DNA of 64,000 bases, from assembly GCA_003288255.1 (NCBI GenBank), contig CP026600.1, positions 1,054,001-1,118,000 of the forward strand, in the 5' to 3' direction. The position numbers were made by a program, and so were the translations under genes. This document shows positions 16,645-23,944 of the stretch, one piece after another. The notes beneath the pieces are model-generated. The model made no database searches. It saw only the letters and a list, made by a program, of their open reading frames with translations, and had not been told where the DNA came from. The DNA is from Clostridiaceae bacterium 14S0207. Lineage in GTDB: Bacteria; Bacillota; Clostridia; Clostridiales; Clostridiaceae. The stretch's first letter is position 1. Each line of letters begins with the position of its first letter.

Positions 16645-17655
16645 ATGAATATATTAGTTACAGGCGGAGCAGGATTTATCGGAAGATGGGTAGTGAAAAG
16701 ATTATTGGATGAAGATCATAAAGTTTTAGCATTAGATAACTTGTCAAATGGAAGAATTGAAAATATACAAGAATTTAAGATGAATAACAAATTTAGTTTT
16801 ATAGAAGGTGATATAAAAGATAATAAATTATTAGATAATATTTTTGAAAAAGAACAATTTGATATTATATATCACCTAGGCGCATCCATAAATGTACAAG
16901 ATTCTATAGATGATCCAAATACGACATTTTATAATGATACAGTAGGAACTTTTAATATTTTAGAAAAAGCTAAAGTTCAAATGTTTGGTAAAAATGCAAA
17001 AATGGATGGAGAAGAATGGATTTTAGATGATAAAGAAAAAACTCATCCATGTAAAGTTGTATTTATGAGCACTTGTATGGTTTATGATAAAGCAGGAGCA
17101 GAAGGAATAGATGAAAATCATCCTGTTAAACCTGTATCACCTTATGGAGGAGCTAAAATAGCAGCAGAAAATATGGTTCTTTCATATTATAATGCATATA
17201 AACTTCCAACAGTTGTTATAAGACCATTTAATACATATGGACCATTCCAAAAGACAGGTGGAGAAGGTGGAGTTGTAGCTATATTTATTAGAAATACATT
17301 GGCAAGTATTGATTTAAATATATATGGAACTGGAGAACAAACTAGAGATTTATTATATGTTAAAGATTGTGCTAGATTTGTTGTTATGTCAGGATATTCA
17401 GATAAAGTTAATGGACAAGTAGTAAATGCAGGTACAGGAAGAGATGTAACTATAAATGAACTTGCAAAAATTATTACAAAAGGTAGGGTGAAAGTTAATC
17501 ATGTAAAGCATATTCATCCTCAAAGTGAGATTATGAAACTTTTATGTAATTATAAAAAAGCAGAACAGTTAATTGGATGGAATCCAGAATATACATTAGA
17601 GGAGGGTATAACTGAGACTGAAGAATGGATCAAAATGAATTTTAAAAATATATAA
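16645..17655 (+). CDS. NAD-dependent sugar epimerase/dehydratase
   Basis: This is an extended SDR-family enzyme acting on a nucleotide sugar. The start at 16645 is chosen over a TTG at 16630, which would put GGAGG inside the gene. The 336-residue product begins MNILVTGGAGFIGRWVVKRL, with the NAD fold, and has MSTCMVYDK and SPYGGAKIAAENMV (the Y-x-x-x-K active site), then IRPFNTYGPFQ. It resembles UDP-glucose/GlcNAc 4-epimerases and dTDP-glucose dehydratases; substrate is unknown. As last gene of the operon it probably makes another sugar for flagellin glycans. Confidence 0.82.
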   Translation: MNILVTGGAGFIGRWVVKRLLDEDHKVLALDNLSNGRIENIQEFKMNNKFSFIEGDIKDNKLLDNIFEKEQFDIIYHLGASINVQDSIDDPNTTFYNDTVGTFNILEKAKVQMFGKNAKMDGEEWILDDKEKTHPCKVVFMSTCMVYDKAGAEGIDENHPVKPVSPYGGAKIAAENMVLSYYNAYKLPTVVIRPFNTYGPFQKTGGEGGVVAIFIRNTLASIDLNIYGTGEQTRDLLYVKDCARFVVMSGYSDKVNGQVVNAGTGRDVTINELAKIITKGRVKVNHVKHIHPQSEIMKLLCNYKKAEQLIGWNPEYTLEEGITETEEWIKMNFKNI

Positions 17656-17682
17656 ATAAAAATTAAAAATAACATATTAGAT

Positions 17683-17729
17683 GTGCAAATTTCATTAAAA
17701 TTATTTTTAAATGAAGTTTGCACTTTTTA
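17683..17729 (+). terminator. Terminator of the glycosylation operon
   Basis: GTGCAAATTTCATT and AATGAAGTTTGCAC form a 14-bp stem (with one G-T pair) around an AT-rich 13-base loop, followed by TTTTT. It separates the nonulosonate operon from the transporter operon. Confidence 0.88.
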
Positions 17730-17846
17730 TTAGATAAAAGTTATAAAAATGTTCATAAACCATTAATATTCCTACAAAATGAACGAATATGTAACTAAAG
17801 ATATTAATAGAGAAGATAAAAAATTGTAGAAATGAGGAAAATTTAA

Positions 17847-18854
17847 ATGAAAAAAAAGTTTATATTTATTTTAACTTTTATGTTAAGTTTAGGTATATTT
17901 GTTGGATGTAAAGGTTCTGATAAACAAGTATTAAACGTCTATACAACTACAGAAGATGAGTATATAGATACTTATGTTCAAGCTTTTAATAAAAAATATT
18001 CAGATATAAAACTAAATATAGTGAGAGATTCAACTGGTGTTATTACATCTAAACTATTAGCCGAAAAACAAAATCCACAGGCAGATGTGATTTGGGATTT
18101 AGCAGCAACTAGTTTAGTAAAGTTAAAGCAACAAAATCTATTGGAACAATATACTCCCAAAGAATTAAATAATATAGATAAAAAATTTATAGATAAAGGT
18201 TATACACCGTCTTGGGTTGGTGTTAGTCTTTGGACAAACGCGTTTACAATAAATAAGGAAGAAGCTAAGGAAAAGAATATGGCTATTCCTAGAAGCTATA
18301 AAGAATTATTACTTCCAAAATATAAAGGTGAAATTACCATGCCTAATCCAGGTACGTCAGGAACAGGATATATGTTTGTATCTGCATTGATTCAAAATTT
18401 AGGTGAACAAGATACATGGAGATATTTAGATAAGTTAAATAAAAATATTAAGAAGTATGAACACTCAGGAACAGGACCTATTAAAGCTGTAAGTATGGGA
18501 GAACAATTTATAGGTATAGATATGAGAGGTGAAAGTTTAAGAGAAGAAAAAAAATCTCCACAGATAACTACTGTGTTTCCTAAAGAGGGGTTAGCATGGG
18601 ATTTGGATGGAATAGCTTTAGTTAAAAAGAAAGAAATAAAAGAATCATCCAAAAAATTTATAGATTGGATAGTATCACCAGAGGCAATGAAAATTGAAGC
18701 TGATAAAAGGAATAGAGTTGTTACATTTAAAGGAATATCAGATAAAGATATTTACCCTAAAGATTTCTTTAAAAGGCTTATGAAAAATGATATAGAGTTT
18801 GCTGCAAATAATAGAGAAAGAATAATAGAAGAATGGAATAAGAGGTATAAATAG
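17847..18854 (+). CDS. ABC transporter solute-binding lipoprotein, 2-aminoethylphosphonate type
   Basis: This is the extracellular receptor of an uptake system. The 335-residue product has a lipoprotein signal (MKKKFIFILTFMLSLGIFVG followed by Cys at residue 21). The body is a type II binding-protein fold: VLNVYTTTEDEYIDTYVQAF, QADVIWDLAATSLVKL, and MPNPGTSGTGYMFVSALIQN. These match the iron/aminoethylphosphonate subgroup (PhnS-like), not the choline OpuC/OpuBC type. The next genes encode the matching ATPase and long permease. The ligand is inferred from family resemblance; iron or another phosphonate is possible. Confidence 0.75.
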   Translation: MKKKFIFILTFMLSLGIFVGCKGSDKQVLNVYTTTEDEYIDTYVQAFNKKYSDIKLNIVRDSTGVITSKLLAEKQNPQADVIWDLAATSLVKLKQQNLLEQYTPKELNNIDKKFIDKGYTPSWVGVSLWTNAFTINKEEAKEKNMAIPRSYKELLLPKYKGEITMPNPGTSGTGYMFVSALIQNLGEQDTWRYLDKLNKNIKKYEHSGTGPIKAVSMGEQFIGIDMRGESLREEKKSPQITTVFPKEGLAWDLDGIALVKKKEIKESSKKFIDWIVSPEAMKIEADKRNRVVTFKGISDKDIYPKDFFKRLMKNDIEFAANNRERIIEEWNKRYK

Positions 18855-18865
18855 GAGATAATAAA

Positions 18866-19837
18866 ATGAGCTTTTTAACTTTAAGAGATATAAGTAAAAG
18901 CATAAAGAAAAAAACAATTTTACAAAATATTAATTTAGATATTGAACAAGGGGAATTTATTGTACTTTTAGGTCCAAGTGGATGTGGAAAAACAACATTG
19001 TTAAGAATAATAAGTGGTTTGGAAGAAAATTTTGGAGGTAATATTTATTTAGAAGATGAAGATGTTACTAGACTTTCTTCATGTAAGCATAATTTTGGAA
19101 TGGTATTTCAAAATTATGCTTTATTCCCAAATATGACTGTAGAAAAAAATATATTATATGGATTAAAGAATAAGAAATATTCTTCTATAGAAATAGATAA
19201 AAAGATTGATAATATATTAGAAATGGTTCATATGACAGAAAATCGAAAAAAATATCCTAGCCAATTAAGTGGGGGACAACAACAAAGAGTAGCTTTAGCT
19301 AGAACTTTAGTATTATCACCTAAAGTATTATTTTTAGATGAACCATTAAGTGCTTTAGATTATAATGTGAGATTATCAATAAGAGAGCAAATAAAAAATA
19401 TTCAAAGACAATTAAAAATTACAACTGTAATGGTTACCCATGATCAAGAAGAAGCTTTAACAATGGCAGATAAAATAGCTATAATCCATAATGGAAAAGT
19501 AACTCAATTTGGAACACCAGAAGAAATTTATATGAATCCTAAAGATAAGTATGTGGCTGAATTTTTAGGAGATTTAAATATTATTACAGAAGAAAATAAT
19601 AAAATTAGATGTATAAGACCAGAAGAAATTGAATATTCCTTTGAAGTTAAAAATGATTATAAAAAAGCTATAATTAAAAAGGTAGAGTTTAGAGGTTCTT
19701 TTTATAGAGTAATAGTAAATAATGAAATTTATGGTAAAGATATAAAGATGAATGTTTTATATAGAGATAAAATAAAAGTACTTAATGAAGAAAAAATATA
19801 TATAAAATTGAATAATTTTTTAGAAATAAAGGTATAG
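18866..19837 (+). CDS. ABC transporter ATPase, PhnT-like
   Basis: This is the cytoplasmic energy-coupling subunit. The 323-residue product has Walker A (LGPSGCGKTTLLRIISGL, near residues 33-50), the Q-loop (MVFQNYALFPNMTV), the signature QLSGGQQQRVALARTL, Walker B (VLFLDEPLSALD) and the H-loop histidine (MVTHDQEEALTMAD). A C-terminal TOBE-like extension with RCIRPEEIEY follows. It starts 12 bases after the binding protein and ends 4 bases before the permease. Confidence 0.88.
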   Translation: MSFLTLRDISKSIKKKTILQNINLDIEQGEFIVLLGPSGCGKTTLLRIISGLEENFGGNIYLEDEDVTRLSSCKHNFGMVFQNYALFPNMTVEKNILYGLKNKKYSSIEIDKKIDNILEMVHMTENRKKYPSQLSGGQQQRVALARTLVLSPKVLFLDEPLSALDYNVRLSIREQIKNIQRQLKITTVMVTHDQEEALTMADKIAIIHNGKVTQFGTPEEIYMNPKDKYVAEFLGDLNIITEENNKIRCIRPEEIEYSFEVKNDYKKAIIKKVEFRGSFYRVIVNNEIYGKDIKMNVLYRDKIKVLNEEKIYIKLNNFLEIKV

Positions 19838-19840
19838 GAT

Positions 19841-21487
19841 ATGAAGAAGTTATATAAATTTAAAGATTTAAGAGGTTTATTACTTGTAATAAATGTTATC
19901 TTTGCATTATATTTTATAGTTTTGCCTATAATTAATATGTTAAAGTATGCATTTTTCTATAATGGTCAATTTATTGGGCTGTACAATTTTAAGAAATATA
20001 TGTTAAATGATAAACTTTACTCTTCTATAGTAAATAGTTTTAAAGTATCAATTAGTTCGTCTATTTTAGCTATGATCTTAGCTTTTTTATTTGTTTATGG
20101 AATAAAAAGAACTAATATTAGATTAAAAAGGTTTTTTAAATGCGTTCCATTAATATTATTTTCTATCCCTACTTTAGTTCATGGTATTGCATTAATTTGC
20201 ATATTTGGTAAAAAGGGAATTATGAATCAGGTGTTTTTGAATAATATAGATATATATGGTAAGTATGGAATAATTATATGCAATGTTTTATACATATTTC
20301 CGGTTATAAGTTCTTTGTTATTCGTTGCATTTGAAGTTACAGATTACAGATTATATGAAGTAGCAGATATGATGGGAACTAAAGAAATAAAAAAATTTTT
20401 TACCATAACACTTCCGAGTATGAAGTTTACTCTTGTTAATGCATTTTTTTCTGCTTTTACATTAGTATTTACAGACTTTGGTGCTGCTAAAGTTATAGGT
20501 GGAAATTATAATTTATTATCTATAGACATATATGAACAAATTATAGGAAAGCAAAATTTTTCAATGGGAGCTGTTGCAGGAATAATATTAATGATTCCTT
20601 CCTTTATGTTTATTTTAATAGAATATCTTATATTTAAGCGTAAAAGGTTTGAAGAATTACATGGTATTAAGTATACAATAAAAGGAAATAAAGTTAGAGA
20701 TATTTTTTTTCAAATATATAATTTAACTATATTGTTTATTATTATTTTTGAAATAGTAACAATAATTTTTATGTCTTTAGTAAAAAGTTGGCCATATAAT
20801 ATGTCTTTTACACTTGATTGGTATAAAGTAAAAAGTTATGGTACAAGTATAGGAGAAATTTATTTTAATACTATATTTGTTTCTATTATAACGGCTATAA
20901 TTGGTACGATAATTGTCTTTATAGCGGCATATTTAGTGGAAAGAAATAAAAACAATTTTATATTAAAAAAAGTAAATTATTTTTTATATAAAATTCCACT
21001 GATCTTACCTGGATTAACTTTAGGCTTAGCATATATATTATTTTTTAATAATCCTAACAATCCACTAAATTTTATTTATGGTACTTTTATTATTATAATA
21101 ATAGCTAATATAATTCATTTTTTTTCTATACCTTTTTTGAATATTATTTCAAATTTAAGGAATATAGATGATAAATATGAGTGTGTATCAGAAATATTGG
21201 GTATACCTTGGTATATTAATATGATTAAGGTTATTATCCCTCTTAGTATGACATCCATTATAGAAACATTTTTATATTATTTTCTTAATTCTATGATTAC
21301 CGTATCTGCTATTATATTTTTATATACATCATCAACTAGGGTTGCAGCCATTGAAATAGTTAACAAAAGTGACATAGGAGATTTGCAAGCAGCGTGTGCA
21401 ATAGCTTTAATAATTATTTTTACAAATTTAGTTTTAAGAATATTTGCTGAAAAGATTAATTCTAAATATAAAAACATTGAAAGGTAA
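19841..21487 (+). CDS. Double-length ABC permease, PhnU-like
   Basis: This is the membrane channel of the uptake system, with two permease domains fused in one chain. The 548-residue product contains about 12 membrane segments. Each half carries a version of the EAA loop: YEVADMMGTKEIKKFFTITL near residue 175, and YECVSEILGIPWYINMIKVI near residue 450. The PhnU-type aminoethylphosphonate permease and the iron FbpB type share this fusion. The start follows AGGTATAGG. It is coupled to the next gene (9 bases), a cytidylyltransferase, which supports import of something that is then activated with CTP. Confidence 0.85.
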   Translation: MKKLYKFKDLRGLLLVINVIFALYFIVLPIINMLKYAFFYNGQFIGLYNFKKYMLNDKLYSSIVNSFKVSISSSILAMILAFLFVYGIKRTNIRLKRFFKCVPLILFSIPTLVHGIALICIFGKKGIMNQVFLNNIDIYGKYGIIICNVLYIFPVISSLLFVAFEVTDYRLYEVADMMGTKEIKKFFTITLPSMKFTLVNAFFSAFTLVFTDFGAAKVIGGNYNLLSIDIYEQIIGKQNFSMGAVAGIILMIPSFMFILIEYLIFKRKRFEELHGIKYTIKGNKVRDIFFQIYNLTILFIIIFEIVTIIFMSLVKSWPYNMSFTLDWYKVKSYGTSIGEIYFNTIFVSIITAIIGTIIVFIAAYLVERNKNNFILKKVNYFLYKIPLILPGLTLGLAYILFFNNPNNPLNFIYGTFIIIIIANIIHFFSIPFLNIISNLRNIDDKYECVSEILGIPWYINMIKVIIPLSMTSIIETFLYYFLNSMITVSAIIFLYTSSTRVAAIEIVNKSDIGDLQAACAIALIIIFTNLVLRIFAEKINSKYKNIER

Positions 21488-21495
21488 GGTGCGCT

Positions 21496-22425
21496 ATGGA
21501 AAAAAGTATCCAACTTTTAAAAATAATAAATAGAGATGGATATATTACTCAAAGAAAAATTGCCCAATTAGCTAATATATCTTTGGGTAGTGTGAATGGT
21601 AAAATCAAACAATTAATTGATGAAAATTTACTTATAAGAGAGATGAAAAATAATGAAAATAAGTATGGTATAACATCTAAGGGTAAAAAAATTTTAGATA
21701 ATCACTATATAAAAACAGCAGTTATATTAGCAGCAGGATTAGGATCAAGACTACATCCAGTAACTAAAGATGAAAAACCAAAAGGATTTATAGAAGTTGA
21801 AGGAAGAAGTTTAATTGAACGTAGTATAGAAAATTTATTGAAAAATTATATAGATAGAATAATTATTGTAACAGGACATTTAAGTAATTTTTATGATGAT
21901 TTAAAAAGTAAGTATTCTTGTATTGAAACAGTTAAAAATGAGCAATATGCAATTACAGGAAGTATGGCATCTTTATCTAAAGCATATGATTTAATTCATG
22001 AAGAGAAATTTTTATTATTAGAAAGTGATTTGATATATGAAAATAAAGCTATTGAAGTTTTACAAGATAGTATTCAAAAGGATTGTGTTCTATTATCAGG
22101 TAAAACTAATAGTGGTGATGAAGTTTATGTTGAGGTAAGAGAAAATAGTATATATAAATTATCAAAGGACAAACATAGTTTAAATAATATATATGGTGAA
22201 TTAGTAGGTATATGTAAAATTTCTCACAAATTATTAGATCATATGATGAAACAATACAATAATAATACTAATTCAGAATATCATTATGAATATGCCATAG
22301 AAGATACTACTAAAAATTATAAGGTAGGATATAAAAAAATAGAAAATTTAGTTTGGGGGGAAATAGATGATGCTAGGCATTTACAACGCGTAGAGAGATA
22401 TATAATTCCTAATTTGAAAATTTAG
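21496..22425 (+). CDS. Winged-helix domain fused to a LicC-like nucleotidyltransferase
   Basis: The 309-residue product has two parts. Residues 1-75 form a MarR-like winged helix (GYITQRKIAQLANISLGSVN, then LLIREMKNNENKYGITSKGK). Residues 77-309 are a nucleotidyltransferase (AVILAAGLGSRLHPVTKDEK, then PKGFIEVEGRSLIERSIENL) of the LicC/PntC kind, with LLLESDLIY as the metal-binding Asp region. Such enzymes make CDP-choline or CMP-aminoethylphosphonate. Operon linkage to a PhnS/T/U-like importer favours aminoethylphosphonate, which needs no kinase before CTP activation. The winged helix may sense the substrate or product and regulate the operon; that is inference. Confidence 0.75.
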   Translation: MEKSIQLLKIINRDGYITQRKIAQLANISLGSVNGKIKQLIDENLLIREMKNNENKYGITSKGKKILDNHYIKTAVILAAGLGSRLHPVTKDEKPKGFIEVEGRSLIERSIENLLKNYIDRIIIVTGHLSNFYDDLKSKYSCIETVKNEQYAITGSMASLSKAYDLIHEEKFLLLESDLIYENKAIEVLQDSIQKDCVLLSGKTNSGDEVYVEVRENSIYKLSKDKHSLNNIYGELVGICKISHKLLDHMMKQYNNNTNSEYHYEYAIEDTTKNYKVGYKKIENLVWGEIDDARHLQRVERYIIPNLKI

Positions 22426-22456
22426 TATAGTGGACTAGTATTATTTTCAGTAGAGT

Positions 22457-22488
22457 AAGGTTAGTTTAGAAAGCTAGCCTTTTATTTT
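22457..22488 (+). terminator. Terminator of the transporter operon
   Basis: AAGGTTAG (22457-22464) pairs with CTAGCCTT (22474-22481), one G-T pair, 9-base loop, followed by TTATTTT. Confidence 0.8.
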
Positions 22489-22607
22489 AGTAAGAAGGAA
22501 AATATAAAATTAATACTGAATTGATTTTTAAATATTTATACAAGAATACGAAATAAGGAAAATTTACTTTAAATATAATTAAGTACAAATAGAATAAGTT
22601 TATTAAT

Positions 22608-22615
22608 AAATAAAC
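22608..22615. repeat. Left target-site duplication of the IS element
   Basis: AAATAAAC here is repeated at 23920-23927 immediately outside the other end of the element. Eight bases is the duplication length of the IS6 family. Confidence 0.85.
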
Positions 22616-22616
22616 G

Positions 22617-22626
22617 GTTCTGTTAA
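22617..22626 (+). repeat. Left terminal inverted repeat core of the IS
   Basis: GTTCTGTTAA; its reverse complement is at 23909-23918. Similarity continues imperfectly inward on both sides (TTAATTATGAA against GTTATATGAAC). Confidence 0.85.
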
Positions 22627-22843
22627 TTAATTATGAAAGCATAGCTTTAAAAATCATAAAATTACTATATGACTTATTTTAAATAATACAAATTATACGA
22701 TTAATATTTTGTGATATGACAAAAAAGCCTATCCATTATAGATTTTAAAAATAAATAGACTTAATTAAAAGCGATAGCGTTAGCCGTTAGGCAGATAATA
22801 GCCAATTATTTTTAGATTTAACAGGATAGCTAATTCCCACTAC

Positions 22844-23557
22844 TTAAGCTGGTGTTAAATTACCCAGTGATGAGTGGTTACGCACAAAATTATAGTGAAA
22901 TATAAACACTGATATTAGTTTATTGGCACTATTAAATGAGTTAAAGCCTTTTAAACCTTTATACCAAGACTTAAATGTTTTGTTAAATGACTCAATAATA
23001 TTGTTTGAAATATCATCTCTAAAAGATTGTACTTTTATGTGTAATGTATCTTGGAATACTGATTTTATTGGAATATTGTAAGAGGGTAATCTATCGGTAA
23101 CTATGGCTCTAGGAGTTCCTAGCTTCTTAGTATCATGAAACAAACTAAAGACTTGTTTAGCATCCCTATATGGAGATATATGATAAGAAATAATTAATCG
23201 ACTTTCTGAGTCTATAACAAGCCATAGATAATGTTTTTTACCATTTATAAATACAATAGTTTCATCTGCATGCCATTCATCTGAATCAGATAAATCAACA
23301 TTTTTTAATAAATTATCAGATTTCAATTTGAAATATGCAGCAAACTTTTTAGTCCAACTTGCAATAGTAACATGAGATACTTTTATATTAAATGTTTTAA
23401 ACAAATATTGAGATATACGTCTTGTAGAACTTTCATTAAGAAAGTAAAGGTCTAAAGACATTAATATAATATGAATTGGGAAGCGCATATCTTTAAAATT
23501 AAGTTTACCTTGGATAGTAGTATTGCTTAAAGGTTCTATAGCCTTAGGCTTCGCCAC
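22844..23557 (-). CDS. IS6-like transposase, DDE catalytic part
   Basis: This 237-codon frame encodes the catalytic domain. WHADETIVFINGKKHYLWLV contains the first Asp, IVTDRLPSYN the second, and NNIIESFNKTFKSWYKGLKG the Glu, so the DDE triad looks intact. A helical region with RRISQYLFKTFNIKVSHVTI precedes it. The C-terminal FHYNFVRNHSSLGNLTPA is typical of IS6 transposases. The only start is a GTG at the frame junction without a good ribosome site. Production probably needs -1 frameshifting from the upstream zinc-ribbon frame at the T TTT TTG heptamer (23563-23557, minus strand). A fused product would have 325 residues. Confidence 0.85.
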   Translation of the reverse strand: MAKPKAIEPLSNTTIQGKLNFKDMRFPIHIILMSLDLYFLNESSTRRISQYLFKTFNIKVSHVTIASWTKKFAAYFKLKSDNLLKNVDLSDSDEWHADETIVFINGKKHYLWLVIDSESRLIISYHISPYRDAKQVFSLFHDTKKLGTPRAIVTDRLPSYNIPIKSVFQDTLHIKVQSFRDDISNNIIESFNKTFKSWYKGLKGFNSFNSANKLISVFIFHYNFVRNHSSLGNLTPA

Positions 23558-23820
23558 AAAAAACTATGATTACATTTCTTATCATTACAACGATAATTGA
23601 TATAATTTGAGTAATTATGATGAATAAAGGTTCCTTTGTTACAGATAGGACAACGAGGGTAATCCTTGAGCTGACGCTCTTTCGGCGTAGCCAATAGTGC
23701 AAATTGTCTTTTACACTCTTTGCATTGATATTTTTGATTTCCTTCTTTGTCCTTTCCAAACTTATATAGGTTATGGCTGTGACATCTAGGACAGATAATT
23801 TTTTTATTAGCTTTGTTCAT
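23536..23820 (-). CDS. IS zinc-ribbon N-terminal part of transposase
   Basis: The 94-residue frame has two four-cysteine zinc ribbons: CPRCHSHNLYKFG with CKECKRQF, and CPICNKGTF with CNDKKCNHSF. Some IS6-family members carry such an N-terminal DNA-binding extension on the transposase. Its ATG (23818-23820) lies in one arm of a 14-base inverted repeat together with its GAGAGGA ribosome site. Translation would end after the overlap with the DDE frame unless ribosomes slip at 23563-23557. Confidence 0.82.
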   Translation of the reverse strand: MNKANKKIICPRCHSHNLYKFGKDKEGNQKYQCKECKRQFALLATPKERQLKDYPRCPICNKGTFIHHNYSNYINYRCNDKKCNHSFLWRSLRL

Positions 23821-23898
23821 TGATTCCTCTCTCCTTTCTGGGAGATAATATGTTTGTGAGAAATCTATTATATTTCAATAGGTTGAGAGGAATCAATG
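23818..23898 (-). promoter_or_regulatory. Transposase leader: promoter inside an inverted repeat that masks the start site
   Basis: CATTGATTCCTCTC at 23818-23831 is perfectly complementary to GAGAGGAATCAATG at 23885-23898. On the minus strand the inner arm contains the transposase ribosome site and ATG. A promoter (TTGATT as -35 from the outer arm, 18-base spacer, TATAAT = complement of 23867-23872) would start RNA near 23860, inside the loop, so native RNA lacks the outer arm. RNA read through from outside would contain both arms and hide the start. This parallels known protection of IS10 and IS50 from outside transcription. Confidence 0.7.
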
Positions 23899-23908
23899 TT
23901 CATATAAC

Positions 23909-23918
23909 TTAACAGAAC
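23909..23918 (-). repeat. Right terminal inverted repeat core of the IS
   Basis: TTAACAGAAC, the reverse complement of 22617-22626. Confidence 0.85.
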
Positions 23919-23919
23919 G

Positions 23920-23927
23920 AAATAAAC
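23920..23927. repeat. Right target-site duplication of the IS element
   Basis: AAATAAAC, identical to 22608-22615. It ends 17 bases before the next gene's start codon, so the element landed between the promoter region and the ribosome site of that gene. Confidence 0.85.
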
Positions 23928-23944
23928 TTCTTGGAGGAAAATAT

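Larger units (their letters stand above)
22616..23919 (-). mobile_element. IS6-family-like insertion sequence, 1304 bases
   Basis: The element is bounded by inverted ends that begin GTTCTGTTAA one base inside each tip (22617-22626 and the complement of 23909-23918). The AAATAAAC direct repeats lie outside. The ends resemble GGTTCTGTTGC-type ends of IS6-family elements. It encodes, on the minus strand, a zinc-ribbon ORF (23536-23820) and a DDE ORF (22844-23557) that overlap in different frames. About 215 bases at the left end hold no gene. Perfect direct repeats argue for a fairly recent insertion. Confidence 0.88.

Noticed and set aside
17756-17789. AACGAATA as a sigma-D promoter for the transporter operon
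   Set aside because: Two mismatches in the core and the nearest TAAA is 22 bases away, far from the optimum of about 15.
17847-21487. Importer as an iron(III) transporter (FbpABC)
   Set aside because: Not excluded, but the lipoprotein pattern, the coupling to a cytidylyltransferase and the absence of iron genes favour the aminoethylphosphonate subgroup.
23544-23759. Third overlapping minus-strand frame inside the IS
   Set aside because: It has no recognisable domain and is a shadow of the zinc-ribbon frame, whose eight cysteines mark it as the real one.
23883-23908. TTGAGA and TATAAC at the right IS end as an outward promoter for transferase copy A
   Set aside because: The spacer is only 14 bases, too short for a normal sigma-A promoter.
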